A stretch of DNA of 64,000 bases from Flavobacteriaceae bacterium PS02293. GTDB taxonomy: Bacteria > Bacteroidota > Bacteroidia > Flavobacteriales > Weeksellaceae. Every line of letters starts with the position of its first letter. Position 1 is the first letter of the stretch. The notes under the pieces are model-generated. The model was not told the DNA's origin and did no database searches. It saw only the letters and a program-made list of their open reading frames with translations. Location of the stretch: NCBI GenBank assembly GCA_029960045.1, contig JASCOV010000004.1:352427-416426 (forward strand), read 5' to 3'. Shown one piece after another: positions 25,621 through 34,363 of the stretch. Made by a program: the position numbers and the translations under genes.

Positions 25621-27489
25621 TTAAATAGGTTTATTAATTTTAGGAATCTCAAAACAGAATTCAGATCCTTTACCTTCAACTGAATTTACAAAAATCCTGC
25701 CACCAGTTCTTTTAATAATCTCAGATGAGATATAAAGTCCAAGACCAAGTCCGGGAAAGGTGTGTTCTTTGCTTCCGCTGACTCTGTAATATTGTTCAAA
25801 AACTCTGTCTTTCTTGTTTTCAGGAATTCCAATTCCAAAATCTTTTACAGAAAAAAGGATGGTGTTCTCTTGTGTTAACTGGCTCGATATTAATATTATA
25901 TCAGAATTAGGAGAATATTTTATTGCATTGTTGATGAGATTGCTAATCACTTGAGAAATTCTATTTCTGTCTCCTGAAATTGTTCCAATAATATTTTCAG
26001 ATTTTATTTCAATTTTATGATTTGTACTCATTTGCTGCTCCTGAACAACTTCCTTTACAAGCTCATCAAAATCAAAATCGGAATTGTTAAGAAGAATTTT
26101 TCCATTTTGAATCTTGGTTACATCCAAAAGATCATTAATGAGATTATTAAGCTTATTAATCTGCTCATCCATTTTCAAGGCAACATCTGCATTTCGATGA
26201 TCTTCGTTTTTTCTTAGACTTTTTTCTAAGAACTGAGAATAAAGTTTAAGGCTTGTAAGCGGCGTTTTCAGCTCGTGGCTTGCAATACCAAGGAAATTAT
26301 CTTTTTGCTGCTGAAATTGTTTGAATTCATCAATGTCTGTGCAGGTTCCGATCCATTGGATTACTTCTCCGTTTTGATCTTTAATTGGAACTGCTCTACC
26401 AAGAAACCATCGGTAGCCGTTTTCTTTCGTTTGGTCTTTGAACTGATATTCTATTTCGTAAGCGACTTTGTTTTTTTGACTTGTTTTCCAAAGTTTCAAA
26501 GCTTTTGGAATGTCGTCAGGATGCAATATTTTATTAGTAGCATTTTGACGGTTGTCTATTCCTTCAAAACCAGTATAATCGTACCATTTTTTATTGTAAT
26601 AATCAACTTCCCCATCTTTATTGGCTGTCCAAATGATTATGGGAAGACTATCCGCAAGATGTCTGTATTTTTCTTCGTTTTCCTGTAATCTTTTTTTTGT
26701 TAAAACTACATCTGTAACATCTACAGCAACATTTGCAATTGCGTAAACTTCACCTTTGTGATTTTTGAGTGGCTGGTATGAAAAATTGTAATAAAAAGTC
26801 TGTAATTTACCATCTACAACAAGATCTGCACGATCCTCACTTCCGGAATAGGTTTCTCCTGATTCATAGACTTTTTTCAGCAATCCAAGAAAAGATTGTC
26901 CAACTAATTCAGGAATTCCTTGTTCTATTCTTTTTCCAATAATGGAGTCGTCTTTTCCCCAGGTTTTCAGCATTTTATCATTTGCTAAATCTATGATGAA
27001 GTCTTCTCCTTTGTATATTGCAATCGCGTAATCTGATTCTTTAATGAGATTTTCGAATTTATATTCTGTTTCCTCGACTTTTCTTTCAGCTAAAACCTGT
27101 TCTGTTGTTTCAGTTGCAACCACGCTGATACCAATGATTTCGCTTTCGTCATCGCTATAAATTGGTGCGTAGATAAAATCAAAATAACATTCTTCTGTTT
27201 TTCCATTCCTTACAATGTAAGCCAAATGTTTATAACCTTTGTAAGGATTACCAGTGGTTTTTACATTCTTTAAAATATCAATGAAAGGTTGATCTTCAAG
27301 TTCGGGTAAAGCATCAATTAATTTAAGTCCAATGATTTGCGGCTGCTTACCCCAGAGTTCCAGCATCTGTGGATTCGCTACTTGAATCACAAAATCATCG
27401 CCCATCAGCATCGATAAAGCAATTGGAGCCTGAGTCAATAAGAGCGCCAATGATTCCTGTGAAATATTACTTTTGATGAAATTTTTCAT
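25621..27489 (-). CDS. Multi-PAS sensor histidine kinase
   Basis: A 622-residue soluble sensor kinase. Three PAS-type domains span about residues 13-140, 145-265 and 270-390, with PAC-type motifs (IIGISVVATETTEQVL, YAIANVAVDVTDVVL, IQWIGTCTDIDEF). A HisKA helix carries the phospho-histidine in GIASHELKTPLTSL, and the HATPase shows NLINNAIKYSP and the DFGIGIPENKKDR loop. No membrane segment is visible, so the ligand or cofactor is intracellular. It is co-transcribed with the lone receiver downstream. Confidence 0.93.
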   Translation of the reverse strand: MKNFIKSNISQESLALLLTQAPIALSMLMGDDFVIQVANPQMLELWGKQPQIIGLKLIDALPELEDQPFIDILKNVKTTGNPYKGYKHLAYIVRNGKTEECYFDFIYAPIYSDDESEIIGISVVATETTEQVLAERKVEETEYKFENLIKESDYAIAIYKGEDFIIDLANDKMLKTWGKDDSIIGKRIEQGIPELVGQSFLGLLKKVYESGETYSGSEDRADLVVDGKLQTFYYNFSYQPLKNHKGEVYAIANVAVDVTDVVLTKKRLQENEEKYRHLADSLPIIIWTANKDGEVDYYNKKWYDYTGFEGIDNRQNATNKILHPDDIPKALKLWKTSQKNKVAYEIEYQFKDQTKENGYRWFLGRAVPIKDQNGEVIQWIGTCTDIDEFKQFQQQKDNFLGIASHELKTPLTSLKLYSQFLEKSLRKNEDHRNADVALKMDEQINKLNNLINDLLDVTKIQNGKILLNNSDFDFDELVKEVVQEQQMSTNHKIEIKSENIIGTISGDRNRISQVISNLINNAIKYSPNSDIILISSQLTQENTILFSVKDFGIGIPENKKDRVFEQYYRVSGSKEHTFPGLGLGLYISSEIIKRTGGRIFVNSVEGKGSEFCFEIPKINKPI

Positions 27490-27537
27490 TGATAATAATT
27501 TAAAAACTAATTAATTATAAGAATTTAAATTTTTGGA

Positions 27538-29205
27538 TTATTTGTTCAGTTTACTGTTTTTAAAACCGTAAGAAAAATAAAATACCAAACCAATGATCAA
27601 CCAAATACCAAACCATTTCCAATTGGAAACCGCCATTCCCGTAAGAAGATAACAGCAAGAAACAAGTCCTAATAATGGAATTAAGGACAGATTTTTCGCA
27701 AAAGCCAAAACAGACATCACAATACAAAGAATGAAAAATACAACCATAGAAATATTGGTCGCAAAATGTTCTTCTGAAAATCTAAATGTATCTGAGAAAA
27801 ATGTTGGAAATAAGTATTGAATCAATCCTGCAGAAACTAATACCAACGCAGGAAATATGAATTTTGAATTGATATAAGGAATTCTGAATTTTCCTTTTGT
27901 CGCACGTTCTGCCAATTCGGCTTCGCTTTGTGGAGACAACATCAAAACACCACCACAAACCAGTACAAATGCGAATAAAGTTCCGATACTTGTAAAATCT
28001 AAAACTAAGTTTTCATTTGTGAAAAATATAGGAAGTCCAACCACAAGTCCGGTCACAATAGTTGCAAATCCCGGAGTTTTGAATTTTGGATGAATTTCAG
28101 CAAATTTCTTAGGCATCAATCCATCTCTTGCCATTGTCATCCAGATTCTTGGTTGGCCTAATTGGAAAACCAACATTACACTTGTCATAGCAACTACGGC
28201 CGCAATTGATACAATGAAAAGCATCCATTTCACACCTTTCAAAGCGAAAATTTCGGCTAATGGATCACTCACTCCTAATAATTGATAAGAAACCATTCCA
28301 GTTAAAACCAATGCTAAAATGATATACACAACCGTACAAATAACCAAAGAATAAATCATTCCTTTTGGTAAATCACGTTGAGGATTTTTACTTTCTTCCG
28401 CCAAAGTTGAAACGGCATCAAAACCAATATAAGCAAAGAAAACAGCAGAAACACCACCCATTACACCACCAAAGCCATTTGGCATAAACGGTGTCCAATT
28501 CTCAATATCAACATAAAAAGCACCCACGATAATTACTAAAACGATAATAGCTAACTTGATATAAACCATTACATTACTGAAGTTTCTGGATTCTTTGGCA
28601 CCTCTGTAAACCAAATAAGTTATCAAAACATTAATAATAACTGCTGGTAAATCAAATATGATTCTTAAATCTCCAATTAATGGTGCGTTTTTCCAAGCTG
28701 CAAGACCTTCAGCACCTTTATTCAATTCAAACGCTTCTTTAGCAGAGAGATAATTTATGGTCAGCCATTCAGGAAGATGAATATGAAATGTTTCCAACAA
28801 ATTGGTAAAATAACCACTCCAGGAAAAGGCGATATAGATATTTCCAATAGAATATTCCATAATCAAAGCCCAGCCGATAATCCATGCAAAGATTTCTCCG
28901 AAAGAAACGTAAGCATACGTATAAGCACTCCCAGAAACTGGAACCCGCGATGCAAATTCTGCATAACACATTGCTGTAAATCCGCAGGCAATCGCACAAA
29001 TCACATAAAGAATGACAACTCCAGGACCGCCAGAAAAACAAGCATTTCCAATCGCACTAAATGTACCACCACCAATAATCGCAGCAATTCCAAAAAATGT
29101 TAAATCCTTAACTGTAAGAACTTTATTGAGCGCTGAATGTTCGCCATCGCCACCTTGGTTGAGAATTGTACTGGTAGATTTTCTTCTGAAAAGTGAATTT
29201 ATCAA
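27538..29205 (-). CDS. APC-family amino acid permease (cationic amino acid transporter-like)
   Basis: A 555-residue inner-membrane transporter with about 13-14 helices. The N-terminal VKDLTFFGIAAIIGGGTFSAIG carries the substrate-binding unwound helix motif of the APC superfamily. AVFFAYIGFDAVSTLAEESKNPQRDLPKG is the helix-6 to loop signature of CAT/YfnA-type permeases. The length is typical of Bacteroidetes members. The exact amino acid carried is not predictable. A TACATTTG box is 24 bases upstream of the start. Confidence 0.9.
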   Translation of the reverse strand: MINSLFRRKSTSTILNQGGDGEHSALNKVLTVKDLTFFGIAAIIGGGTFSAIGNACFSGGPGVVILYVICAIACGFTAMCYAEFASRVPVSGSAYTYAYVSFGEIFAWIIGWALIMEYSIGNIYIAFSWSGYFTNLLETFHIHLPEWLTINYLSAKEAFELNKGAEGLAAWKNAPLIGDLRIIFDLPAVIINVLITYLVYRGAKESRNFSNVMVYIKLAIIVLVIIVGAFYVDIENWTPFMPNGFGGVMGGVSAVFFAYIGFDAVSTLAEESKNPQRDLPKGMIYSLVICTVVYIILALVLTGMVSYQLLGVSDPLAEIFALKGVKWMLFIVSIAAVVAMTSVMLVFQLGQPRIWMTMARDGLMPKKFAEIHPKFKTPGFATIVTGLVVGLPIFFTNENLVLDFTSIGTLFAFVLVCGGVLMLSPQSEAELAERATKGKFRIPYINSKFIFPALVLVSAGLIQYLFPTFFSDTFRFSEEHFATNISMVVFFILCIVMSVLAFAKNLSLIPLLGLVSCCYLLTGMAVSNWKWFGIWLIIGLVFYFSYGFKNSKLNK

Positions 29206-29229
29206 AGCTTAATATTTTTATGAAAGAAA

Positions 29230-29237
29230 CAAATGTA
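29230..29237 (-). promoter_or_regulatory. Candidate -7 box (TACATTTG, minus strand)
   Basis: It matches TAnnTTTG on the minus strand, 24 bases upstream of the APC permease start. Confidence 0.4.
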
Positions 29238-29432
29238 ATGAAAAATGCTGATTTTGTTAAAAATTTGTTAATCGAAAGTTGTTTTTCATAATGACACGGT
29301 TTGAGATTTTGAAAATTACTTGTATTAAAACAAAATCAAACATTCATGTAATTAAATTCCCTCAAATAATATCTTTTCGCTATTTTCGTTGAAAAAGGAA
29401 CAAACTTTGTTGAAGCTGATTCTTCGACAATA

Positions 29433-29460
29433 ATTTTGTCAGTCTGAGGCTCTCGAAGAC
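29433..29460. repeat. Copy of a dispersed TCGAAG repeat arm
   Basis: These 28 bases are identical to 22944-22971 (core TCAGTCTGAGGCTCTCGAAG). A short complementary TCTTCGA at about 29420 may be the eroded left arm. It lies just upstream of the TPR protein gene. Confidence 0.75.
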
Positions 29461-29486
29461 ACAACATAGTTTTAATTCAATAAAGA

Positions 29487-32456
29487 ATGAATTCAAAAAA
29501 GATATTACTAGCTTCGATGTTATCGCTTTACGGGATTTCCGAGGCGCAACAATCTCGATATTTTACTCAAAAAGAAGACTATCACTTTGGTTTGGCAGAG
29601 AATCTCTACAATACCAAAGTTTATAATGCTTCCCAATACGAATATTCCAAGCAATATTTTTATAACAAAAGCTTAAGCAATTCCAGAAAAGAAGCGTCGT
29701 TGTTTTTCAGCAATGTGATTGGCGTGATTCTGCAGCAGCAATATGCAGAAGAAGGCCTGAATGCTTTTATGAAGGAATATCCAAAGTCGGCCTATTTTGC
29801 TCAGGCAAACGGACCTTTGGCAGATTATTATTTGGCTAAAAAAGATTTTGAAAAAGCTTTGGAAACGCTACAGAAAGTCAATCAATATCAATTGAGCAAA
29901 GAGGAAAATACTCAGCATATTATGAAGCTGGGTTACGCCAAGTTTATGACTGGCGATTCTGCAGGCGCGATTGAAGCTTTAGAAGAGTCTTTCAAAAATG
30001 CAGATGAAAATAGCAAACCTGCGATATCCTATATGTTGGGACATCTTTATTATGCCGACAAACAAAATGAAAACGCTTTCATCTACTTTGACCAAATCAA
30101 GAATAATGAGGAATATGTACATCTTGTAAAGCCTTATTATGTTCAAATGTATTATAACCAGAAGAATTATGATTTGGCAATTTCGGAAGGAAATGAAATC
30201 TTGAACAACGGGAAAACTACAGCTTACGATACAGAAATCCACAAGATAGTAGGAGAGAGTTACTTTATGAAAGGCGATTATCAGTCGGCTTATCCACATC
30301 TGAAATTATTCCTTGACAAAGAGCAAACACCATCAGAAACTGACCTTTACGAAATGGGATTTGTTTCTTCTCAAGTGGGGAAAAATGCAGAAGCAGTTGG
30401 TTATTACAATCAATTGATAAACAGCAATTCTCCGTTGGCGCAAAACGCATATTATCAGCTTGGAAATGCTTATTTGCAAAATAATCAAAAACAGGAAGCG
30501 CTTTCGGCTTATCGTAATGCGTCTCAGATGAATTATGATGCCAAGGTTCAGCAATTGGCTTTGGAACAATATGCAAAATTGGGTTATGAATTGGGAAATC
30601 CATTTGAGAATTCTTCAAAAGTGATTCAGAGATATTTGGATAAATATCCGAATTCTAAATCTCAGGAAATGAGGTCACTTTTGGTAAAATCTTATTTGTA
30701 TTCTGGAGATTATAAAGCGACTTTGGACGCTCTTTCAAAATTGGATAAGAAAACCAATGAGACTAATAAGATAGAGCAGGAGGTTTCTTATCTTTTAGGT
30801 TCTGAGGAATTTAACAAAGGGAATTTTGACCAGGCTGAATCTTATTTTCTAAGAAGTCTTCAATACAAACTCAACAAAGATTATTACAAAAAAGCCAAAT
30901 ATTGGTTAGGGCAGACTTATTATCAAAAAACCGATTACAAATCTGCAATTGCTGTTTACAAAGAATTGGAAAATGAAACCGCAGAGAATTTTCCTGAACG
31001 TGAACAGTTGGATTATGATTTAGGTTACGCTTATTTCAAGTCTAAGGATTTTGCTTCTGCGCAAGAATATTTTAAAGAATATCTGAGATTTCCAAAACAA
31101 GAGTTTAAAGCAGATGCAGAATTGCGTTTGGCAGATACTTATTATGCCAACAATCAGTTGAATGAAGCGCTTGATATTTATAACAAAACTGAAAATGCCA
31201 GCGATTATACTTTGTATCAAAAAGCTTTGGCTTTAGGCTTCAAAGGCGATACAGTTGCGAAGATTTCTGAATTGAAAACTTTGATTTCAAAATATCCGAA
31301 TTCAGAATATGTGGATGATGCGAGTTATGAAATTGCGACAGCTTATGCTCAGAATGATGATTTTAATAATTCTAATTCTTACTTTGATAAAGTTATCAAA
31401 TCTAGTCCTGACAAAGATTTAGTAGCAAATTCTCAGATTTACAGAGCTCAGAATTTGATTGATTTAAATCAAAATGATAATGCGATTGCTGAATTTAGAC
31501 AATTAGCAAATCAATATAAAAATACAGCTTATGCTGATAAAATTGTTTCGGCTTCCAAGCCTGCGTTCGTGAAAAACGGCGATGTTGCAGGTTACGAACA
31601 ATTTGCAAAAGGTCTGAATGTGAATGTTTCCGGAACAGAAATCAGTGAAATCAACCTGAATCTTGCACAAGATAGTTTCTCGAAAAAAGACTACACAAAA
31701 GCGGTTTCTTATTATGAAAAATATCTTGACCAAAGTCCAAGCGGCGACAATCTTTTCAAGGCGCAATACGAGTTGGGCGAAAGTTATTATCAATTAAAAC
31801 AAACTGATAAAGCATTGCTCCCGTTACAAAACGTTGCTGATTTCCAAAACGATTATCAGCAGGAAGCGCAGGTAAGATTGGCTCAGATTTATTTAGCTCA
31901 GGATAAAGTGGCTGATGCGAAAAAATATCTGGAACAAAATGCTAATTCAACCAACGTAACGATTAAAAACTTTGCTTCGGTTGAATTAATGAAAATCTAT
32001 GCTGACGAAAAGAACTTTGCTGAAGCTGAAAAATATGCGAATGCTGTAATTTCAAATACAAAAAATTCAGCAGCAACTTTGGAACAGGCAAAAGTTATAA
32101 AGGCAAGAAGTCTTATGCAGCAAGGAAAAGATAAGGATGCACAAACGGCTTATACAGTTTTAGAAAAATCTTCTAACACAGAAGTTGCAGCGGAAGCACT
32201 TTATGCAAAAGCCTTTTATCAAAACAAGGGAAAAGCTTTCAAATCATCCAACGAAACCATTTTCAAATTGGCGAACAATTATGCTTCGGAAGAATATTGG
32301 GGAGCGAAAGCTTTAGTCGTAATGGCGAAAAATTATCTGGCTTTGAAGGATAATTACCAAGCAAGTTATACCATTGATGAAGTTATCAAAAACTACGGCG
32401 ATTTTCCGGAAGTCGTTGCCGAGGCAAAAGAAGTAAAAGCGCAAATCAAGAAGTAA
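29487..32456 (+). CDS. Large periplasmic tetratricopeptide-repeat protein
   Basis: A 989-residue protein with a signal peptide (LLASMLSLYGISEAQQ) and then TPR-type helical pairs over nearly its whole length. Repeating patterns such as AKYWLGQTYYQKTDYKSAI, DYDLGYAYFKSKDFASAQEYF and KAQYELGESYYQLKQTDKA are clear. No enzymatic domain is visible, so it is probably an envelope scaffold. The next gene encodes an outer-membrane barrel after a short gap that holds a perfect inverted repeat, and the two may act together. Precise function is unknown. Confidence 0.9.
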   Translation: MNSKKILLASMLSLYGISEAQQSRYFTQKEDYHFGLAENLYNTKVYNASQYEYSKQYFYNKSLSNSRKEASLFFSNVIGVILQQQYAEEGLNAFMKEYPKSAYFAQANGPLADYYLAKKDFEKALETLQKVNQYQLSKEENTQHIMKLGYAKFMTGDSAGAIEALEESFKNADENSKPAISYMLGHLYYADKQNENAFIYFDQIKNNEEYVHLVKPYYVQMYYNQKNYDLAISEGNEILNNGKTTAYDTEIHKIVGESYFMKGDYQSAYPHLKLFLDKEQTPSETDLYEMGFVSSQVGKNAEAVGYYNQLINSNSPLAQNAYYQLGNAYLQNNQKQEALSAYRNASQMNYDAKVQQLALEQYAKLGYELGNPFENSSKVIQRYLDKYPNSKSQEMRSLLVKSYLYSGDYKATLDALSKLDKKTNETNKIEQEVSYLLGSEEFNKGNFDQAESYFLRSLQYKLNKDYYKKAKYWLGQTYYQKTDYKSAIAVYKELENETAENFPEREQLDYDLGYAYFKSKDFASAQEYFKEYLRFPKQEFKADAELRLADTYYANNQLNEALDIYNKTENASDYTLYQKALALGFKGDTVAKISELKTLISKYPNSEYVDDASYEIATAYAQNDDFNNSNSYFDKVIKSSPDKDLVANSQIYRAQNLIDLNQNDNAIAEFRQLANQYKNTAYADKIVSASKPAFVKNGDVAGYEQFAKGLNVNVSGTEISEINLNLAQDSFSKKDYTKAVSYYEKYLDQSPSGDNLFKAQYELGESYYQLKQTDKALLPLQNVADFQNDYQQEAQVRLAQIYLAQDKVADAKKYLEQNANSTNVTIKNFASVELMKIYADEKNFAEAEKYANAVISNTKNSAATLEQAKVIKARSLMQQGKDKDAQTAYTVLEKSSNTEVAAEALYAKAFYQNKGKAFKSSNETIFKLANNYASEEYWGAKALVVMAKNYLALKDNYQASYTIDEVIKNYGDFPEVVAEAKEVKAQIKK

Positions 32457-32472
32457 GAAAATACTCAATATT

Positions 32473-32519
32473 GTCATTCCGTAGGAATCTAAGTGATGCG
32501 AAGATTCCTACGGAATGAC
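32473..32519. repeat. Perfect 18-bp inverted repeat (GTCATTCCG family)
   Basis: GTCATTCCGTAGGAATCT at 32473-32490 pairs perfectly with 32502-32519 across 11 bases. It shares its arms with the imperfect repeat at 17065-17127. It lies between the TPR gene and the barrel gene; no T-run follows, so it is a REP-like element and not a classical terminator. Confidence 0.85.
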
Positions 32520-32536
32520 GAAACAAAGTTTATAAA

Positions 32537-34312
32537 ATGAATAAAAAGCATAAAATATTTTCCGTTTTATTTTTAGGAATTTCAATATTTGGGTATTCTC
32601 AAATCAAAGAAGAGCAATTGATTCTTAATAGAAAACGTGAACCCGAAGTCAAGAAAATTGAGAAGAAGAAAACCTCTGTTGTTCAGGAAAAAAACTATCC
32701 ACCGGATAACAAGAAAAAGGAAGATTCGCTTAATCTAAAATATGATATTGTGAATGTTCCGCCAGTTTCTGACTTCAAAACAACCGAAATCCAAGGTGAA
32801 GATATATCTCCAAAATTTTCCAATGATTATCAGTCTAATTATTTCAGACTGGGTTATGGCAATTATGGAAAATTTCTGGCGGATGCTAACGTTTCCGGAA
32901 AAGTACAGGATAATGTAGAAGTAGGAGCGGATGTTCATTATCTATCTACGGCTGGATTGAAAAAGGACTATGATTGGGATTCCAAAAGTAGCCAGGCAAA
33001 AATTGGCGCTTTTGCCAATATTTATACAGAAAAAGGTAAGTTCAATATTGATGCGAATTATGCTTTCAATAATTATAATTACTACGGAATTTATGCTTTT
33101 ACGCCTGGAAATCCTGATTTGGATTTACAACAGAAAGTCAATAAATTCAGTGTGAATGGTTATTATGACCATTACTCGAATGATATTCTGAATAATGTTC
33201 GTGTAAAATCTTATTTCTTAAGCGACCATTTCGGAGCTAGTGAAAATTATGCGAATGTTGATGTTAATTTGTCAAAGCACGATTTTTCCGTTTATGATGA
33301 CATTACAGCAAACGGAGATTTGGGAATCAATCTTGAAACGGTTAACTCTAAATTTGATATTCTAAATAAGAATAAGAATAACCAATTTAATTTTACATTG
33401 TCGCCAAAAGTGACTTTCTACAAAGGCGATTCCTATTTGTTGATTGGTTCTGATTTTAGTTTCCTTAATTCTAAAAATTCAAGTAGTGTAACTGACGAAT
33501 CAAAGAATAATAAGTTCTATTGGTTTCCAAAAGCAGAAGTTTTGGTTGCAGCGGCAGATGAATTCAAATTCTATGGAGGAATTGACGGCGGTTTGAAACT
33601 CAATACTTATGGTAATCTTTTAGACGAAAACCCGTTTTTGATTTCTGATTTGGTTTTAACACCAACTGAAACCAAATATCATTTCTATTTCGGTTTGAAA
33701 GGTGATGTTGACCAGACCTTCAAATATGATGTGAATGCAGGTTTTAGCAAAGTGAATAACGCGCAGTTTTTTGTTAATAATGGCTTGTTTAGCGATATCA
33801 TTTCTACAGACAGACAAGGTTATGATTATGCAAACACTTTCAGTTCAATCTATGATAATGGAACTTTGATGGAAATCAAAGGAGATTTGCAGGCGTTTCC
33901 AATGGAAAATTTGACTGTAGATGCAGGTTTACATTTTATGAAATACAAATTAGATAATTTGGAGGAAGTTTATTATAAGCCTTTGGTCCAATTTAATCTT
34001 GGGGCAAAATACACAATGTTGGAGAAAAAACTGAATCTTGGTTTCAAAGCTTATTTTGTAACAGACAGAACATCAAATTCTTATCAAATTTCCCCAAGTG
34101 ATGTCATCTTTAATGGATATAGTTCGATAGAAAACAGAAATGAAAAAGTTGGTGGCTATGCGGATTTAAATCTTTCAGCAGAGTACAAACTTCACAAAAA
34201 TTTCAGTATTTTCGCACTCGGAAATAATCTTCTTGGTGCCAAATATCAGAATTATCTAGGCTACAAAGTTTTGGGAGCACAGGTTTTGGCTGGCGTTAAG
34301 ATTACTTTCTAA
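32537..34312 (+). CDS. TonB-receptor-like outer-membrane beta-barrel protein without a plug domain
   Basis: A 591-residue protein with a signal peptide (FSVLFLGISIFGYSQ), a Lys/Glu-rich linker of about 60 residues, then alternating amphipathic strands to the C-terminus. It ends GAQVLAGVKITF, with the terminal Phe typical of outer-membrane barrels. YFRLGYGNYGKFLADANVSG and the many Asn/Tyr-rich strands fit a TonB-dependent-receptor-type barrel, but no TonB box or plug domain is seen. It follows the TPR gene and may form a functional pair with it. The cargo or role is unknown. Confidence 0.8.
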   Translation: MNKKHKIFSVLFLGISIFGYSQIKEEQLILNRKREPEVKKIEKKKTSVVQEKNYPPDNKKKEDSLNLKYDIVNVPPVSDFKTTEIQGEDISPKFSNDYQSNYFRLGYGNYGKFLADANVSGKVQDNVEVGADVHYLSTAGLKKDYDWDSKSSQAKIGAFANIYTEKGKFNIDANYAFNNYNYYGIYAFTPGNPDLDLQQKVNKFSVNGYYDHYSNDILNNVRVKSYFLSDHFGASENYANVDVNLSKHDFSVYDDITANGDLGINLETVNSKFDILNKNKNNQFNFTLSPKVTFYKGDSYLLIGSDFSFLNSKNSSSVTDESKNNKFYWFPKAEVLVAAADEFKFYGGIDGGLKLNTYGNLLDENPFLISDLVLTPTETKYHFYFGLKGDVDQTFKYDVNAGFSKVNNAQFFVNNGLFSDIISTDRQGYDYANTFSSIYDNGTLMEIKGDLQAFPMENLTVDAGLHFMKYKLDNLEEVYYKPLVQFNLGAKYTMLEKKLNLGFKAYFVTDRTSNSYQISPSDVIFNGYSSIENRNEKVGGYADLNLSAEYKLHKNFSIFALGNNLLGAKYQNYLGYKVLGAQVLAGVKITF

Positions 34313-34363
34313 AAATAAGAAATAGATGATAATTGACTAGTGATTTGTATGATTTATAATTCA

